Shown here: positions 44,953-56,100 of the stretch, one piece after another
Numbering within the stretch: the first letter of the stretch is position 1
Layout: the number at the start of each line of letters is the position of its first letter
NCBI GenBank assembly: GCA_963281255.1
Contig: OY725488.1
Span: 9,521,524 to 9,585,523 of the forward strand
Direction: 5' to 3'
DNA length: 64,000 nucleotides
From: Aphrocallistes beatrix
Lineage: Eukaryota > Porifera > Hexactinellida > Sceptrulophora > Aphrocallistidae
The notes under the pieces: generated by a model
The model's input: the letters and a program-made list of their open reading frames with translations, nothing else
Databases searched by the model: none
Told to the model about the DNA's origin: nothing
Position numbers and translations under genes: made by a program

Positions 44953-45300
44953 TAATACTTGAGACGGAACTGGATGAGTGGAAGAACAAAAACGGAATAT
45001 TAGAACAGTTAATGAAAACGGCTGATAACGAGAATGAAATCCTGAAAAGTGAGGTCGATCAACTGAAAGTCCAACTTCAAAAACTCCGCACCAAGCAAGC
45101 CAACGCTCAAGAGATGGAAGAACTAAAGTTGTCACTAATGCAAGCCAAGAGGGTGATGGAGGTGTTGAGAACAGAGATGAAGGAAGAACTGCAACAGTCT
45201 GAACAATTGAAGCAGAAGAGGGGAAATCAGGACTTGGAAAATTTGAAAGATGCGCAAACAGTGGTTAAAAGTTATAAAAGAGCTCTTTCTAGATGCAGAG
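44953..45300 (+). CDS. B2 coil cassette 4 (deletion-type start)
   Basis: The usual acceptor and first 16 or so codons are gone. Upstream intron sequence is joined directly to the coil ('gacagtaatacttgag'). The AG in 'gaagacag' gives an acceptor in the correct phase with an exon of 348 bp. Splice use is inference. Confidence 0.55.
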
Positions 45301-45796
45301 GTAAGTCTGAAATGTTCTCTTCCTGAATCGTTGATAAATGGAAGAGGTCCTCTATCATAAATAGATTCAAATATTACTTAGAAATATTTCAGACATCTCT
45401 TGCTACTGCCAATCACACTCCACAGGGTTTTAACATGTACAGTTTGCTTCATTGCATTAACCAATCAGACACGGAGGGAGCAACTTTTTATCGGTCCGGC
45501 CAAAAGCAAATTTGCATTTTAAATATGCCAATAGACATGCAATTGGTCGAGCCAATGGAGAATAGATCTAAGGTTCACATAGAAATGAATTTTGCAAAGC
45601 AAATTATATAATACAATACTACCTATATATTATGGAAACGAGATCTCTAGGATTACAATATGATATTCATTATGTATATCTGTACTACCACATTTCGTGT
45701 CTTACGAGTCATTTAAAGCTGCACTATCAGTCTGTCGATTCACCTTTTTTATTTTTAATCTATTTATGGAAATCTCAACGGAAAAAGAGAATACAG

Positions 45797-46108
45797 TAAT
45801 ACTTAAGACGGAACTGGATGAGTGTAAGAATAAAAACGGAATATTAGAACAGTCAATGAAAACGGCTGATAACGAGAATGAAATCTTGAAAAGTGAGGTC
45901 GATCTACTGAAAGTCCAACTTCAAGAACTCCGCACCAAACAAGCCAAAGTTCAAGAGATGGAAGAACTACAGTTGTCACTAATGCAAGTCAAGAAGGAGA
46001 TGGAGCTGTTGAGAACAGAGACGAAAGAGAAACTTCAGCAGTTTGAAAATTTGGAACAGGCACAAACGGAGGTTGAAAGTTGTAAAAGATACGCTTCCAA
46101 AAGCAGAG
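45797..46108 (+). CDS. B2 coil cassette 5 (deletion-type start)
   Basis: It has the same deletion junction as cassette 4 ('tacagtaatacttaag') and a further internal in-frame loss near its end, 312 bp. It lies 844 bp after cassette 4 in a tandem duplicate of intron plus exon. Confidence 0.55.
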
Positions 46109-46410
46109 GTAAGTCTGAAATGTTATATTCCTGAATCTTTGATTAATGGAAGAGGTTCTCTCTCTCTCATAAATAGATTTCGATATTACTTATTTCAGTC
46201 TTCTCATGTTACAGCCAATCAGAATCTAGGAGCTTTATTCTCAGATCGACTTAAACTTAAATTTACCTCAAACTAAGTTAGAACTAAGTATTTACTTGGT
46301 TTCTACTTAGTTTTGAACTTAAATTAATATATTTTAAGTAGACTTCGAAGGTGACTTAACTCACAATTTTTTAAAGAAAATATTATTTTACATCCTTGCA
46401 AAGGGAAACA

Positions 46411-47172
46411 TCTTATATATTAAATCTCTAGGAATTTTTTGTTTGTTTGTTTGTTTGTTTGTCCGAATTGATTGAAGAATTGGCAAGTCGTAGAGATACG
46501 AAAATTGGCATGTAGGTGTCAAATGATAAATCTAGGATTAAGTTCGAAGATCTAAGCGAAATCTTCACACCTCGTCGAGATAGGTGACAAAATGTGCTGA
46601 CCAATCAAATTCGATTATTTTATAATGCAAATACATTGGAATAAAATGGTAGTGACTTATGCATACAATCAAAAGGACTATTTGTGATTGAAATTCATTG
46701 GTTTATGTGAGAACCAATCAATTATCAGCCTTTTATAATGCCATTCACACGATTCTATTTCATATAAATGATTGAATACTGCTATTTTGAGTCTATAATT
46801 TGATTGTTAACAACAATTAAAGTGTGTTATATGCTACGATCAATCAATTCGATCATAAAATAACTTTCAACGACATGGACTGGAATTGATTATTTAAGTA
46901 TAATAATCTTTAGCAATGTGAACTTTGTGTATTCAAATTGAGCTTACATTCAGGATTAGTTGACTTGGTAAATTATATTTATCACGAAACAAAATATCTG
47001 CTACAGTTCTGATTTCATTAATGTAACCGTAGACAAATGACAATCCAGCGTACTTAGTATAAAATAAGAAAGCGACGTATTGTTTCTCTAATATTCCCAA
47101 GCGCCCACTGGGTAAATCTGCGGACACGGAGTGTCTGCAAGCCGCGCAGCGCAAGCAAGCGAAGCGCGCTTG
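46411..47172 (+). mobile_element. Helitron-like element with defined ends, 762 bp
   Basis: It starts TCTTATATATTAAAT after 'gggaaaca' and ends GCGCGCTTG before 'tgtgaaaa'. The paralogous B3 region near 56,745-56,760 reads 'gggaaacatgcgaaac' without it. The insertion is therefore between A and T with no target duplication, the Helitron mode. A stem 'tgcggacac/gtgtctgca' precedes the terminus by about 50 bp. It carries no Rep or helicase frame. Confidence 0.8.
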
Positions 47173-47653
47173 TGTGAAAATAAATGTAATATTAATTATT
47201 GGTGTGAACAATACGATCCAATTTTAGTATAGCAATTATAACAATATTTATTTTTTGTACAGTCCCCATTATCTGTAGTATGGTTTTACGACGTTGATGC
47301 GATTTACAGTAATTACAAGTACCACAAAAATCTCTTCATCACTCAATATCTTGCATAAACATGAAGCTGCTAAATAACAAACATGTTGCGAGTAGTATTA
47401 TGATAATTATTATGAATTCAATATCGTTGAATGAGTCGATGGGATTTGATTCATTTGACCTATCTCTAAATACCTTTTGATTGGCAAACTATTAAATACT
47501 ACAGTTTGTATGTAAAAATGAAACAAAAACTTAGTATGTGATTATTAAACTAAGTAAAGGAGTAAGTTATAAATTAAGTAAAAACTAAATACTTAGCTAA
47601 AACTAAGTAAATATTGAGTAGTTCGACGCATAAACTAGGTATTTACTTGTATA

Positions 47654-47921
47654 AACCGCGCTTCGCTAGTTTGCGGCTTTCGGACACTGTGTGTCCGCAG
47701 AATCGCCCTACGGGGGCCTAGATTTACTCAATCTAAGCTATTTAGGATTTTCTTTACTTATATAAATATTGTGAGCAAAGGTTAACGAATAATTTCTCAT
47801 ATGGATCCGAAAATATAATATTCTAAATCTACACCCCTGAAAACCACATGTCAACCGTTGGAAACTAGTCTCTAAGTGTCCGCCAGCCGCGCAGCACAAG
47901 CAAGCGAAGCGCGCTTGTGGT
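47654..47921. mobile_element. Two Helitron-like ends, head to head
   Basis: A minus-strand piece ('cgcgcttcgctag' to 'gaaactagtctct') is joined to a plus-strand 3' end ('gtccgccagccgcgcagc' to CGCGCTTG at about 47,921). The identical arrangement at about 57,650-57,917 shows it predates the B2/B3 duplication. Confidence 0.65.
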
Positions 47922-48042
47922 TAAGAAAACTTAATGATAACTAACTAATTACTTAGTTTAGGTTAAGTTTAAGTCGATCTGAGTATAAGGCCCCAGGGAT
48001 TTGATGAACATGACAGTTGACTATAGTTTTATCAATTAATAG

Positions 48043-48670
48043 GGATTAGACCTGACTCAATGTGCATGTTCAGAAAACAGGAGTATGGCGATACGATGAT
48101 AGACTTTACTCAATCTATGGATAATTTATCTTCTCACAATCCACCCCCTCTCAGCATGAAGGATGACACAGCAGAGAACAAGCATATATCCATAGCTCAG
48201 AATGCATTCCTGCTTAAAGATGGAGCTGTGAGTGAGACCCTGGAAGAGAACAGGCATACCATCTCTAGGATTAAACCCAAAGCCTTCAGACAGCGTTCAC
48301 ATGCGATTGGAGATGAAATAAAACGATACAATCCTGATGTGCGGACTATCTTCTTGAACAACACATATTCAATACAATACAACGCCTATTCCATCAAAAC
48401 CACCAATCTCTCTCATCTGAAGGAGCCAGATAGCCACTTGGATAAACAGGTCCTCTTAAAACTCAAAGGGGAATTCAGACTAGGCAATCTGAAGGTCGTG
48501 TTTTCCAAGATGCATGTTACTTCAAAAGAAATGAGATGATGGCAGGGATCTTGTTAGAGGAGCCAGTGGGTACATCTAACGGGGTATTCGAGTCCACCCA
48601 CCACTTCGATTGTCCCGAGAATCACGCAGTGTTCGTGTTAATTAGTGAAGTCTACGTTCCTCTTATTTAG
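48043..48670 (+). pseudogene. B2 C-terminal exon with frameshift
   Basis: Acceptor 'taatag', then I-R-P-D-S-M-C-M-F-R-K-Q-E-Y-G-D-T-M. It matches the B3 exon closely, including S-I-A-Q-N-A-F-L-L-K-D-G-A. The one-base loss near 48,508 ends the frame at 48539. Confidence 0.75.
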
Positions 48671-48845
48671 AGGTCGTCTTTATTAGAGTCGTAGTGAGGG
48701 AACTATTTCATGATTTAATAGTCTCTGAAATATTTTCTTGATTTTTGCAACTAACAATTCTTCTTTTTGATTATTTTGAGATATTCTGCTTGAATGCCTT
48801 ATCTTTAGACGTAAAATGTAGTATTTACTGTGTAATTATAGATAA

Positions 48846-49339
48846 CAAGCGCGCTTCGCGCTTGCTTGCGCTGCGCGACTGGCGGACACTTTGTGTCCGC
48901 CGGAGGCTCCCTTCGGTCGCCTGGAGTCACATTGGTTAATTATAAGGGAGATAACATTTCTAAATATGTCTGTCCTACCGTGCTAATCGATATCACTCGA
49001 AAAATCACCAAATTTGTGAATTTAAAAATTTTTGATGCGTAATGATGACGTCATAACAAAGTGATGAGTCATCATTTTTTGATAATAGTTGCATCATATG
49101 TGAGGTATGTTAGTACACAGATTCTATTAAAATTTCAGCCTTCTATCTCCTATAATGGCTGAGTTATGCCCGAATAACTGTGTTGCTTAACTTTTAAAAA
49201 TGTGACAATGACGTCATAATTCCATGATGAGTCGATATTTTGCTCTGAACTCAGAACATACTGGAGCCATAGCCAAAAGACTCCCACATGCCAAAAATCA
49301 GCTTTCTGAGCCCGGCAGTTTCTTCAATCAATTCGTTAC

Positions 49340-49408
<69 letters not shown>

Positions 49409-49436
49409 AATAACAATCGAGTTTTAATAGTAAGGA
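48846..49436 (-). mobile_element. Helitron-like element with defined ends, 591 bp
   Basis: On its own strand it starts TCCTTACTATTAAAACTCG and ends GCGCGCTTG. The empty site at about 34,490-34,505 reads 'tatagataatcagggtg', so it lies exactly between A and T with no duplication. A second subfamily from the TCTTATATATT type, sharing only the GC-rich 3' end. Confidence 0.8.
49336..49403. repeat. (TA)n microsatellite
   Basis: About 34 TA units inside the Helitron-like element. The sister element at 53865 has a shorter TA/TG tract at the same place. Confidence 0.95.
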
Positions 49437-50688
49437 TCAGGGTGAGGACGGGTAAATTCGAAAAAATTGAGCTTTTCTACAGGAATGTTGTTACATTCTA
49501 CCGTTGCTATGGACAAACATTTTTTCCCATTTAAGCCTATTGTGAAAACCGTTATATCTACTATACATTCAAATTTGACTGTATTTGATAGATAATAGGA
49601 TGCTTTCTATACCCCTTAAGAAATTTTGTTATTAAATCTTGAGGTTTTCGAGATATGGTACAATATCATTTAGAATCATACTTGATAAATTGCACCATAT
49701 CTCGAAAACATTGAGATTTAATGTAACAAAATGTATTATGAGCTAATAGCAGGCAGCCTATTATCTATCAAATACAGTCAAAGTTGAATGTATAGCTATT
49801 AAAACGGTCTTCAAGATATAAGCTACTTAGGGCATTCAAAAAGTTCTCATCCCAAATCTGTATCTCAAATGATAGTGAAAATAGGATATTTTCTATTTGT
49901 CTATTGTATTCCTTAGGGGATCAGCTTCCAATTTGTATATTGGTTTATTTTACAAGGACAATTGTTGTGGTTCCTACATTATATTTTTGTACATCGGTTT
50001 AAGGTAGTCCCTTTGAACGTGATTTTTCGGGTTCCCTTTGATATATTTCAGTTCTGAGCAAATTTAGATTAAAACTGATCCCTCCATCGAATTCTACGCA
50101 TCAACTAACATATAGATTGAATTTTCTGAAGTATTATAGTTTGAGGCTGAGGGAATACTATGTTTTGAAGTGGTTTACTACCATTTTTGTCCCACTTTTT
50201 GAGTGGCGAAAATTGACAAAAAATCCACTAAAAGTAGCATGATATTTTTTCAACACGAGCAATACTATTGAACACCTCCCGTTTACTTTTTCACATTGGT
50301 TCTTAATTATTTAACCTTTTAATGACCTTATTCTACGATTTTCACAACTTTTATTCTCCAAATTTAGTTTTAAGCCATTTTCAATGGGGAGATTCCAACT
50401 TTTCGACACTACCCTAAACCGATGCACAAAAAATCTAATGTAGGAACCACAATAATTGTCCTTTTAAAATAAACCAATATATAAATTGGAAGCTGATCCC
50501 CTAAGGAATACAATGGACAAATCGGAAATATCCTATTTTCACTATCATTTGAGATACAGATATGAGATGAGAACTTTTTGAATGCCCTAAGTAAAATGAG
50601 AAAAATGCGTTTGTATAGCAACGCTGGAATATAACAACATTCCTTTAGAAAAGCTCAAATTTTTCGAATTGACCCGTCTCCACCTTGA
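49437..50688. mobile_element. Composite inverted-repeat element, about 1.25 kb
   Basis: The ends 'tcagggtgaggacggg' and, inverted, 'tcaaggtggagacggg' continue as about 70-bp inverted repeats ('aaattgagcttttcta', 'aggaatgttgtta'). Inside lie two further inverted repeats: 49,549-49,840 (around 'tcgagatatgg') and arms 49,829-50,013 with 50,408-50,591 ('gaagctgatccccta'). No transposase frame. A partial copy of the left end lies at 34,498 and a related right end near 22,800-22,880. Confidence 0.7.
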
Positions 50689-51400
50689 TCATCTTTGAAA
50701 CTCGTACATTAATAACGCTTTAAAATGTGCTTAAAACAGGCCAGAATATTTCCAAAATTTATTTTAAATCTGTGTAAAACAAGAGTAAAACCACATAACT
50801 CGCATTCCACGCATAGTTCAGGTCAGCCAACATGACCAACGGACTCTAAAAATATGATTTCCTATTTATTAATACTCAATTCCAATATATAACGAGATAT
50901 CAATATTACACAGTGGACCCGAGTAGGAGAGTCGATAGTCCATAGTATTAAGTAGTCTATGGTTCACACCCAAATGTGCGAAACTTTTAAATTCTTGTAA
51001 CGAGAATGGTCTCTGCCAGAATGTTTATTTTTAACTACATTCTACTTCACATTTAGTATTACATCCATTTCTTCTGTAAATGTCTCATGTTATCCATAAA
51101 TAAGGATGGAGTATCAAAGAGGTCGAAATTTCTAGGGACGATTTGATCAAAATAACTCAGTAGCTTTTCTTCTTAATTTCGAAATTGTATTGCATATTAT
51201 ATACTTGAACTATACAAACTTTATTAATTCTATATTCTATTAAAATAACTAACGAATCATCTCCAAGAATTCACACAGGAATTTGATGTAAATGGCATAA
51301 ATTTGAAACGAGCAATGTACATGGAGGCATGCGATATGGAAACCTTTTCCAGAGTTGAAACAAGTTTCCAATTCCCACTCCCACGGCAAACCCTGTGAGG
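50689..51400. other. Intergenic between B2 and the orphan exon
   Basis: No supported gene. AT-rich. Confidence 0.4.
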
Positions 51401-51404
51401 GTGA

Positions 51405-51635
51405 GACCCTGGGAGAATACAGGCTGGCCATCCCTAAGATTTTTCCCAAAGCCTTCAGACAGCCTTCTCGCACGATTGGAGATGAAATAAAGCGATACAA
51501 TCCTGATGTGCGGACTATCTTCTTGAATAAGACATATTCTCTACTCAACAAAGATATAACTCACTCTCTGAAACTCTAAGAGAAACTCAGGCTAGGGAAT
51601 CTTAAGGTCGTGTTCTCCAAGATGCATGTCCAGGA
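51405..51635 (+). pseudogene. Orphan family B C-terminal exon fragment
   Basis: It encodes P-K-I-F-P-K-A-F-R-Q, G-D-E-I-K-R-Y-N-P-D-V-R-T-I-F-L-N-K-T-Y-S and then loses the frame. About 50 codons are deleted before 'aggctagggaatcttaagg'. No exon 1 or cassette lies nearby, so it marks a largely deleted gene copy between B2 and B3. Confidence 0.8.
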
Positions 51636-51735
51636 CACACTAGCACCAGCAACAGTGCTCAACAACTAGTATCTACCATCATACTATAGTGAATACCAAT
51701 AAGAACTACTACAAACTATATTTAGCATCCTAACC

Positions 51736-51911
51736 AAGCACTGCAAACTACATTACTATATATTATCAAGCACTCCAAGCACTGCAAACTACATTACTAT
51801 ATATTATCAAGCACTCCAAGCACTGCAAACTACATTACTATATATTATCAAGCACTCCAAGCACTGCAAACTACATTACTATAGATTATCAAGCATTCCA
51901 GCACTCCAAAC
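51736..51911. repeat. 41-bp tandem repeat, about 4 units
   Basis: Unit beginning 'aagcactgcaaactacatta' with starts at 51736, 51777, 51818 and 51859. No coding or known function. Confidence 0.9.
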
Positions 51912-52579
51912 TTAATTATAACAGCACATATTTATATTGTACCGAACCTTACAGAACAGAGTAAATTAATCACTTTAAAAACAAATTAATAAAGGCACAA
52001 ACCAAAGAACGAAACTAAACCTAAAGAACCTGAAGAGATTTAAATAAGTCGAAAGAAATTATTTATTTATCTTGTTCAATTTATTTACTATTTAATTTTG
52101 ATTCTTATTATTTAAGTACTTACTTGTAGTATATTACATTCTGTTTAATTTAACCGTTTCATCTAGTAAATTTCCTCTTGTTATTAATATGAACGGAATA
52201 TCAAAGAAACCGCAATTTCCGGTGACCAGACATGTCCAAAAATAAACCAGATACTAACTTTCAACAGTCGACATTGGGTTTTGGGGGGCATGGATTTCGA
52301 ATATCGTATTTTCGATTTTATATTGGAGTGTTTTGCTTGCACACGTATATTCATTAAGCAAGCAAATTGCTTAATGAATATACGTATGCAGGCAAAGTGA
52401 TGGTAATTGATATTTGGTACTCATTGGGACTTTGTACATATCCCCAGGCGCCCGGAGGGTAACTCTGCGAACATGAAGAGTTTGCTAGCCACGCTACGCA
52501 AGTGGCCGCAGCACTCTTGTATGAACTATAATATCAGGCATCAGCACTGTAAAACTTTAGTACTACTAGAATACTTTAT
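51912..52579. repeat. 5' flank of B3, duplicated (partner 34,660-35,143)
   Basis: Contains the uninterrupted site for the gypsy element ('caggcatcagcactgtaaaa' at about 52,535) and a worn Helitron-like 3' end ('gcgcccggagggtaactc'). Confidence 0.65.
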
Positions 52580-52679
52580 TAGTCTCATCTTGTAGTCATA
52601 TCATATTTCTTTAATTTCTTCTACTCCTCTTATATCAGTGAAAGAGTACAAACTGTTATAATTGAACAGTGAAGAGAGA
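52580..52679 (+). promoter_or_regulatory. Conserved 5' leader of B3
   Basis: Same ordered blocks as the other family B genes, ending in 'ttgaacagtgaagagaga' before the ATG. Confidence 0.5.
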
Positions 52680-53187
52680 ATGGCAGAAGCAGATTCAGGA
52701 TCTGGTCCTGTTAGTCTATTTCCTGTAAGTAACAAGCTTCAGGCTAGAATGAATCTGTTGAAGGAAGAGATTGAGAATCGGAAGTTGGAAGTGAGAAAAA
52801 TTGGAGGAGAAATGAAAAGTCTCATTGAGGAGAAAGAAAATGAAATTATCAAAGAATTGGACTCTATTTGGGATGAAGCAAATGCTAGAATTGACAGAAA
52901 GAAAGAAGAAATTCAGAAAAATGTTGAAGAGATTGAAACACGTAACAAAGAAATATCGAAAAACTATGACGAAATGAAGAAACTTTTTGAACGGATGAAT
53001 CAAACCTTGCCCCCTCTTCCTCAAATTTCTGAAACAGTTGAATCAGCAAAGAGAGAATTGGATATTAACATTCCTCAACTGAATCTATCCTGGAGAGTAG
53101 ATGTGTTGAGAGAAAGTATAAATAGAATGTGTCGTGTGGAACAAGTGTTTAGAGAACATGAAAATGCTCCTTTCTCCTCGCTATTAG
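52680..53187 (+). CDS. B3 exon 1: N-terminal module
   Basis: A 508-bp exon, the longest of the four exon 1 copies owing to extra coil residues. The donor 'gtatgc' follows 'ctattag'. Confidence 0.75.
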
Positions 53188-56100
53188 GTATGCCTTTAAA
53201 TCTAAATGACCAAATCTAACTTTTTAAATTTACCAAATTTAACATGTAGGATCCCTTTAAGTATAAGTATGTACTTTCATTACTATTTGCAAATCTCATC
53301 ACATCCGATTGTTTATCCATATATTCATATCTGCAAACCTTCACTCCAAAACAACGCTTCGTCTGATAATATAAAGAAGCACGCTTCGCTTGCTTGTGCT
53401 GCGAGGCTGGCGAACACTTTGTGTCAATGGTAGATAACATCTCTAAATAGTAGATACATCTGTCTCACTGTTATAATCGATAACATTCGAAAGATCACAA
53501 AATTTATCAAAATTTCAATTTTTGATGCGTAATGATGACGTCATAACAGAGTGATGAGTTGTCATTTTTGATGATAGTTGTATCATATGTGAGATATATT
53601 AATAATAGGTAATCGGACACTTCGTATACGGACATTTCGTATATGGACATTTCGTATACGAAATGTCCATTATACGAAATGTCCATTATACGAAATGTCC
53701 GTTATGCGAAATGTCCGTTATGCGAAATGTCCGTATACGAATTGTCCGTATACGAAATGTTCGTATACGAAATGTCCGCCAATCATATTAATATACACAT
53801 TCTATTAAAATTTCAGCTTTCTAGCACTTATAATGACTGAGTTATATCCGTAAACTGAAATTCATCCTTACTATTAAAACTCGATTAATGTGTATGTGTG
53901 TATATATATATTTATATATATATATATCTCTGTAACGAATTGATTGTAGAAACTGCCGGTCATAGAAAGCTAATTTTTGGCATGTGGGAGTATTTTGGCT
54001 ATGGCTCCAGTAAGTTCTGAGCTCAGACGAAAATGTCCACTCATCATGGAATTATGACGTCATTGTCACATTTTTAAAAAGTTAAGCAACACAGTTATTC
54101 GAGCAAAACTCAGCTATTATAGGAGATAGAAGGCTGAAATTTAATAGAATCTGTATACTAACACGTCTCACAAATGATACAACTATCATCAAAAAATGCT
54201 GACTCATCACTTTGCTATGCCGTCATCATTACTCATCAAAATTTTATAAAGTGACACATTTGGAGTTTTTTCGAGTGATATCGATTTTAAAACTAAGATG
54301 GACATATTTAGAGATGATATCTCCCTTATAATTAACCAATCTCACCTCCAGGCGACCGAAGGGAGCCTCCGGCGGACACGAAGTGTCCACCAGCCGCGCA
54401 GCGCAAGCAAGCGAAGCGCGCTTGTTTTAAGTAAAAATTCAACGACAAATATTTCAATGTGTTGAATCTGATTTTATCACTTTGAAATTAATAATGTCAA
54501 TATTTAATAGGTTATTAATAGCATATTTTCACACCTTTAGAACATTTATATTTAGTTATAATCGAGATCTCAACATTTATTTGAGTGTAATCCACTATTT
54601 AGCATTCTTATTTCACACTCAGAAAGCTCTAAATGAGTACTTAACAGTGCATTACTACATTTGCATTTCTCGTTCCATCAAGTAAATAGAGCTACGACTA
54701 TCAATCTTCTCACCGACATTTATCATTTTGACTTACTTAGAAATCTCAGTGGAAAAAGAGAAGACAGTAACAGGTATGCAACTAACTCAACCTCTGAGGG
54801 AGGAGTCGAGATTGGAGATTGGTCAAACTCCATCCTCATCCTGCATGTCAATTCCTTCACACGAGGATAAGCAGAGCTACTTTTTCATTTGATTTAGTCA
54901 GTTGATATACTACTATGTATATAATCTATTAATTATCTCCGTAGATCAAACAGAGAATATAATGAATGAACTGAACAGAAACGTAGAAAGAGAGAGAAGA
55001 CTTGAGATGGAACTGGATGAGTGGAAGAACAGAAACAAAATATTGGAACAATCAATGAAAACTTCTGATAAGAAGAATGAAATCCTGAAAAGAGAGGTCG
55101 ATCAATTGAAAGCTCAACTTCAAGAAGCCCGCACCAAGCAAGCCAACGCTCAAGAGGTGGAGGAGCTAAAATTGTTACTTGTGCAAGCCAAGAAGGAGAT
55201 GGAGGTGTTGAGAACAGAGACGAAAGAGACACTTCAACGGTCCGAACAATTGGAGCAGGAGAGGGGAAATCAGGACTTGGAAAAGTTGAAAGAGGGACAT
55301 ACAGAGGTTGAAAGTTATGAAAGAGCTCTTTCTAAAAGCAGTGGTAAGTCTGAAATGTTCTCTTCCTGAATCGTTGATAAATGGAAGAGGTCCTCCATCA
55401 TAAATATATTCAATTATTACTTTGAAATGTTTCAGACTTCTCTTGCTACTGCCAATCACAATACACAGGATTGTAACATGTAGCAACTTTGAAGCAACTT
55501 TTTATTGGTCCCGCCTAAAGCAAATTTGCATTAAGAAATATGCCAATAGACATGCAATTGGTCCAGCTAATGGAGAATAGATCTAAGATGCACATAGAAA
55601 TGAATTTTACAAAGCAAATTATATAATACATTGCTACCTATCTTTAATTTCTAAGATCTAAGTGAAATTTTCGCATCTCTGCGAATAAAATGGAAAACAA
55701 TATTTCACACCTTTTCTATACAAAATAAATGACAATATTATAGTGTTTGGCAATAAAAAAGATTATCTGCATATTTTCACACCTTTATATACATATTTTC
55801 ACACCATTTGATGAATTTTGAAAATACCAATGCTAGAGACTAGCTTCCAACGGTTGACATGGGGCTTTCAGGGGTGTAGATTTCGAATATCACATTTTCG
55901 AGTAAATTTGATGATCATTTTGTTTACTTTTGTTTACAATATTTATATAAAGGAAAAAAATCCCCAAATATGTTAGATTGAGGAACTCCAGGCGCCCGCA
56001 GGGCAACTCTGCGGACACTCTGTGTCCGCAAGCCGCGCAGCGCAAAGCAAGCGAACCATACTTGTATACTATGGAAACGAGATCTCTAAGATTACAATAT

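Larger units (their letters stand above)
40532..48670 (+). pseudogene. Family B gene B2: five coil cassettes, frameshifted C-terminus
   Basis: Exons inferred: 40532-41021; cassettes 41115-41513, 42460-42852, 44064-44456, 44953-45300 and 45797-46108; C-terminal exon from 48043. All boundaries are GT-AG in phase 1, and the cassettes are multiples of three (399, 393, 393, 348, 312). Spliced in full, the frame stays open to a TGA at 48537-48539, about 943 residues. One base is missing near 48,508 ('gcatgttacttc' where B1 has 'gcatgtttactcc'), so the last 45 or so residues, including the conserved F-D-C-P-x-N-H-A-V-F segment, are out of frame (homology ends at TAG 48668-48670). A slightly shortened protein remains possible. 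Confidence 0.7.

Noticed and set aside
48745..48939. Frame ending in L-L-A-L-R-D-W-R, also seen near 16,400
   Set aside because: It is the translation of the Helitron-like GC-rich terminus, not a gene.
49224..49427. Open frame ending in a run of Tyr-Ile
   Set aside because: It is translation of the TA microsatellite inside a Helitron-like element.
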